64,000 nt of DNA from Brachycybe producta (Eukaryota > Arthropoda > Diplopoda > Playtdesmida > Andrognathidae). Below the pieces are notes generated by a model. The model was not told the DNA's origin. It saw nothing but the letters and a program-made list of their open reading frames with translations, and ran no database searches. Where the stretch lies: contig JAUPFP010000001.1 of NCBI GenBank assembly GCA_036925085.1, positions 12,797,854 to 12,861,853 on the forward strand, given 5' to 3'. Made by a program: the position numbers and the translations under genes. Every line of letters starts with the position of its first letter. Within the stretch, counting starts at the first letter, position 1. Below are positions 60,746 to 64,000 of the stretch, in pieces.

Positions 60746-61644
60746 TGAAACGATACGTCCAGGAGCGATCCTGGCTCGTTTAGTTATTTTTGGATCGTTT
60801 GTTTATTTTTAGAGTGGCCTGGAACTTTGTCAACCCTCTGTACTCACGTACAGAGGATTGACCCAGTTCCATCAGCTGATGACGATGCCAATATCCTGTC
60901 TTGGGTCTTGGGTCCCTTTTTTCCTCCCAGTCCCACCCCTTAATACAAAGAGATCGACTTGATAAGCCTCAGCATTGGGTCTATGGGGTGAAAACTTTCT
61001 TTTGTAATTTTGTTTTGATTACGATGAATCACTTGTCTATATTTTAGTGACCACTGGTCAATCATGTTGATTGGCCAGTTTGGTTTTTAAGTTTGATTTT
61101 GCCCAATCAGAGAATACTGAGAAAGTGTTCTCAGTATCCTCTTTTTGGGTATAAATAACCATGTATTTTTGTGTAAAGGAGACTTGAAGAAGCAGTCTTG
61201 AAAGCATTCTTTGGACACAGACATTATGCCCAAATTTGCCTAGAGATGATGAGATGTAAATAAACTGGAAATTATAGTTAAAAAGTTGTTGAAGTTATTT
61301 TTATCTTTTAAAAACAAAACGAAGGACTTCAACATTTTGTCATCTAGCACTGTCAACCCAGGTGTAAACCTGGCTCTCCAGTACTAGATGAGACTTCTGA
61401 AGACAGCACGATCAACCAGCTTTTTACGGGCGAAAGCCCGGGGAGTAGCAGACAACAAAAGATCCTTAAAACTGTAAAGGTTCTTGAAAGAGGAACTTGT
61501 GAGGAAACGTATGGGACTAATTTGTTCCCTTCCTCCCGAACCATAATAGAATTAGTGGCCTAGCCAACCACTTTCCGATCGCCCGAAAGAGCGCTACGAT
61601 ACTTTTTGATAATTCTATTAGGCCCCTGAATGTGGTTCGTTACA
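60746..61644 (+). mobile_element. Element E 3' LTR
   Basis: 899 bp, same ends and signals as the 5' LTR. I noticed one substitution (TGGTTTTTAAG here, TGGTCTTTAAG in the 5' LTR). Confidence 0.95.
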
Positions 61645-62070
61645 ATATAAATATATAAATAAATAAATAAAAATTGGACTGCTTGTGGCTCCAAATTCAG
61701 TGAGTGAAGTACAAATCGGGCATCTTTTTTCTCTCCACTTTCTCAATGGCAAATGCCTTGAATGGGTCGGCCATATCTATATAAAGAGGCTATGATCAGT
61801 CAATCATAATTTTTTTTATTAACCCGTGTGACGTCACAAGCTCTTCTAGACTATTAAAGATCCTTATATTGAAAATGAAAATATACGAATGCAATATACT
61901 ATTGTACAGTTGGAAACTAAAAAAAAACAAGAAATGAATGAAAAGTATAAAGATAGCCTCCTTATCCTAAGGATAACGAGGCTATGGTATAACAAAGGAT
62001 ATACCCAAGGTTCGTAGAGTAAGTTCTTACGTTATTCTACAAAATTACAAAACATGTGGGATACACGGTA
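61645..62070. other. Right shoulder of the microsatellite and unassigned DNA
   Basis: ATATAAATATATAAATAAAT at the start is the right remnant of the TA-rich target. The remainder has no recognisable gene. Confidence 0.5.
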
Positions 62071-62109
62071 ACAGGCATCTCTGCCCAGCACTAACTTTTC
62101 CTTACAGGC

Positions 62110-62293
62110 AATTAGAAAACGGGATAAACAGACGTTTTCTCCGCCCCTTTTTACGAAGAACGCAATTTCTAATTGGTTGGTTATGTAGTCTGACGTCACA
62201 TGCTTCGCCCTTTTCAACGTCAAACCACACAACAAAGTTGCCGTTCGTCATAAAAAGGGCGGAGCCAACGTCTGTTTATCCCGTTTTCTAATT
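62110..62293. mobile_element. Palindromic MITE copy 1
   Basis: 184 bp with arms of about 48 bp (AATTAGAAAACGGGATAAAC at the left, its complement at the right). The interior holds GTCTGACGTCACATGC, which recurs inverted in copy 2. No coding capacity. Confidence 0.75.
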
Positions 62294-62307
62294 TCCCTCC
62301 TTTTACT

Positions 62308-62400
62308 TTGCCCCCGTCCTTTTATGAGCGTCAATTAGAAATTGAAAAGGGCGGAGCATGTGACGTCAGACTCTGACGCTCATAAAAGGACGGGGGCAAA
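62308..62400. mobile_element. Palindromic MITE copy 2
   Basis: 93 bp with perfect 27-bp arms starting TTTGCCCCCGTCCTTTTATG. Its centre (GGGCGGAGCATGTGACGTCA) is the reverse complement of the centre of copy 1, so they are one family in opposite orientations. Confidence 0.75.
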
Positions 62401-62430
62401 CGACTGTATGACTGTATCAATGTCTTTATA

Positions 62431-62623
62431 ACAGGCATCTGCAGACAGCTTCAGAATTTCTTTGGCTCAGCCCTTTTAAGAGCGTCATCGATTTCTATTT
62501 GGTTCTTTACTGGGTCTGATGTCACATTTCCCGCCCTTTTTTTTTGTAATTGGTTGATATTTGGTCAGACGCTCATAAAACGGCGGAGCCAACGAAATTC
62601 TGAAGCTGTTTACAGATGCCTGT
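62431..62623. mobile_element. Palindromic MITE copy 3 with target duplication
   Basis: 193 bp with arms starting ACAGGCATCTGCAGACAGCT, imperfectly paired. The flanks GTCTTTATA (62422-62430) and GTCTTTACA (62624-62632) agree at 8 of 9 bases, a likely target duplication. An 8-9-bp duplication fits hAT- or Mutator-type mobilisation. Confidence 0.75.
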
Positions 62624-62791
62624 GTCTTTACATGCCTGTCCCATATATGCTTTTGCCATCGCCATCTAGCGGACGATTTTACATACAATGATACAAGGTA
62701 TGTTTTTAATTCTTCTTTTGGTATAGAGAAACTTATCCGTAGATTTGGTCTTCTGTCGTCTCATTTCACTTGATTGTTCTTCAGTAAAAAA

Positions 62792-63004
62792 ATGCCGTTT
62801 TACATTCACAAACGAAAAATTCTAAGCAACGTAGAAAAGAAAACCGTCAGATTAGAAAACAAAAAGAGGAAATGGAAAGCGCTTCTGGATATCTGGAGCC
62901 AAGACGACGATGGAAACGTTGCGCTTAAGGTGGTAACCATTTACGGATTTACCTCATCTCTCTCAAACTCAACAATATCGTGTGTCTTTCGGGTGGCTAA
63001 ATAA
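62792..63004 (+). CDS. Small open frame, possible first exon, unknown
   Basis: From ATG 62792 a 70-codon frame begins MPFYIHKRKILSNVEKK, followed by a charged helix (RLENKKRKWKALLDIW) and an acidic QDDDGN turn. The coding style fades after VALKVV at about 62930, where a non-consensus GTGGTAAC could serve as a donor. The upstream 150 bp contain CCATCTAGCGG (about 62661), close to a CTCF-type core. I do not recognise the protein. It may be chance. Confidence 0.25.
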   Translation: MPFYIHKRKILSNVEKKTVRLENKKRKWKALLDIWSQDDDGNVALKVVTIYGFTSSLSNSTISCVFRVAK

Positions 63005-64000
63005 ATAGAAACTTGAATGTGTTTTACAAACTAAGATAGGATAATTCAATAATCTAAAAAGGTTTATTATTTTTTTCATGTTGACATTTTTCAAACTAAC
63101 TTCTTCTCTCAATTTCAAAGTGAGCCAACTTTAAGCAGGCGATATTTTTTTTAGTTTTTGGTGTTTAAAAAGTTTATATTTTGAAAGATATCAGCATGAA
63201 AATAATCTCGAGTGATTGAGCTACCTTTCTAGTTTATAAAACACTTTCTTGTTTCTGTTAATTTAGATTTTCAGTTGGAATAATCAGCTGTTCATCAACT
63301 ATGTAAACTATCATAAAATGCGAGCCACGTGATTTTTTTTGTTCTTCTTTTTCAAAGCCATGCACAGGCGGGAAGGGAGGTCCCTGGCCGGAAGGAGGTC
63401 CATTCGGCCCCCTTACTTTACCCCTCCCCACCGTAATGCACCATTAGTTGTTTTATTTATGGAAAAAATTCGGACATTTCGCATCTCGGCACAACTCAAA
63501 ACACCACTTTTGGGGGAAAAATGAGTTTAAAGTTAAAAGATTTAGTGGCTTACTTTGCTGAGCTTTTTTCAAGTGCAAAAACCGTTTTGACTAGAGGTGG
63601 GACGAATCGTAAATTTTCTGGAATCCGAATCCTAAAAGGTTCTCGAATCTCAAATCTCTCGAATCCTTCATATAAGAATCCTATATTATTCATTAAGATA
63701 CAAAGAAGTGAAATAGTATTAAAATTAACTTATTAATAATAATAAAAAACAGTGTGGCACTGTTGACTAGTCGAAACAAAACAATGTCAATTTCCATCAA
63801 AAGATGCCGAACCGAACTGTGCAGCCCATGGGGTGTACCCGTGCAGCGCGGCTTCATGTTCTGTCGTGGTCGCAAGTTAATTTCAAGTCGGTTGTCATGT
63901 TGTTTTTGAATAAGCAGCTGAGTCGGATATTTTCACACTCACTGCCAGCCAGTCCAGTAGAGTGGACGTTGAGGATTTCTTAAAAACAACAACGTTTTTT
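63005..64000. other. AT-rich end region, no gene; possible hAT-type terminus
   Basis: No supported gene. At 63591 the phrase CTAGAGGTGGGACGAATCG is followed by AATCC/CGAATC-rich DNA, reminiscent of hAT element termini that begin CAGAGGTGGG. No partner inverted repeat was found before the window ends. Confidence 0.3.

Larger units (their letters stand above)
54450..61644 (+). mobile_element. Gypsy-derived element E: intact, young, lacking pol enzymes
   Basis: Full structure: 899-bp LTRs at both ends with one difference noticed (about 54785 versus 61082), primer site 55353-55370, gag, a -1 frameshift site, a second frame of about 1,040 codons, and an 11-G polypurine tract at 60735-60745. Flanking ATAT (54446-54449, 61645-61648) fits a 4-bp target duplication. 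No protease, reverse transcriptase, RNase H or integrase motif occurs anywhere inside. The second frame is the Pol N-terminal extension joined to the ORF3 region of the D lineage. It is a non-autonomous element that is recent by LTR identity. Confidence 0.92.

Overview
The window is animal nuclear DNA, most likely from an invertebrate. No single-copy host gene could be recognised with confidence. Almost everything readable is mobile DNA: an R1-like LINE, hAT and integrase-core remnants, palindromic MITEs and at least five Ty3/Gypsy-type LTR retrotransposons. These sit in AT-rich sequence with long (TA)n tracts. The R1-type LINE hints at an arthropod, but the sequence does not fix the species.

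Layout. 1-1310 is AT-rich with a fragment of an old transposon protein. 1311-9355 is an R1-like LINE whose middle 2.08 kb (end of ORF1 plus the endonuclease half of ORF2) is present in three near-identical tandem copies, and whose 3' end is missing. 9356-18070 is AT-rich and holds a small basic open frame, a promoter-like segment, a 34-bp minisatellite, a hAT transposase remnant, an LTR-like unit and a broken integrase-core gene. 18072-20480 (minus strand) is the gag-protease part of a decayed Gypsy element (F). 21577-61675 is one former (TA)n microsatellite filled by four independent LTR-element insertions. 61645-64000 holds three palindromic MITEs and a small possible first exon.

The 40-kb microsatellite block reads: (TA)n, solo LTR E-prime (21855-22709), (TA)n, element D (22800-53046, minus), (TA)n, solo LTR D-prime (53449-54369), (TA)n, element E (54450-61644, plus), TA-rich tail. 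Each insertion is bounded by ATAT. Element D carries element A (31421-52798) inside its gag gene, and A carries element B (36792-47401) inside its pol gene. Two deletions (near 36792 and 52798) removed the 3' end of B, the middle of A and the 5' end of D.

Shared design. Gag and Pol overlap in the -1 frame at a T TTA AAC (D, E) or G TTA AAC (A, B) heptamer, followed after 5-7 nt by a stem-loop whose pairing is kept by compensatory changes. Pol continues into a long low-complexity region and a globular C-terminal domain that I cannot assign ('ORF3'). A, B and E share the same 18-nt primer-binding site. A and B have leaders built of hairpins about every 72 bp. D encodes a canonical AT-hook downstream of its integrase, which could explain why the D/E lineage lands in (TA)n. 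Element E is young (one LTR difference noticed in 899 bp), has two intact frames, and has lost the whole protease-RT-RNase H-integrase block by an in-frame join. It must therefore move, if at all, with enzymes supplied by a relative.
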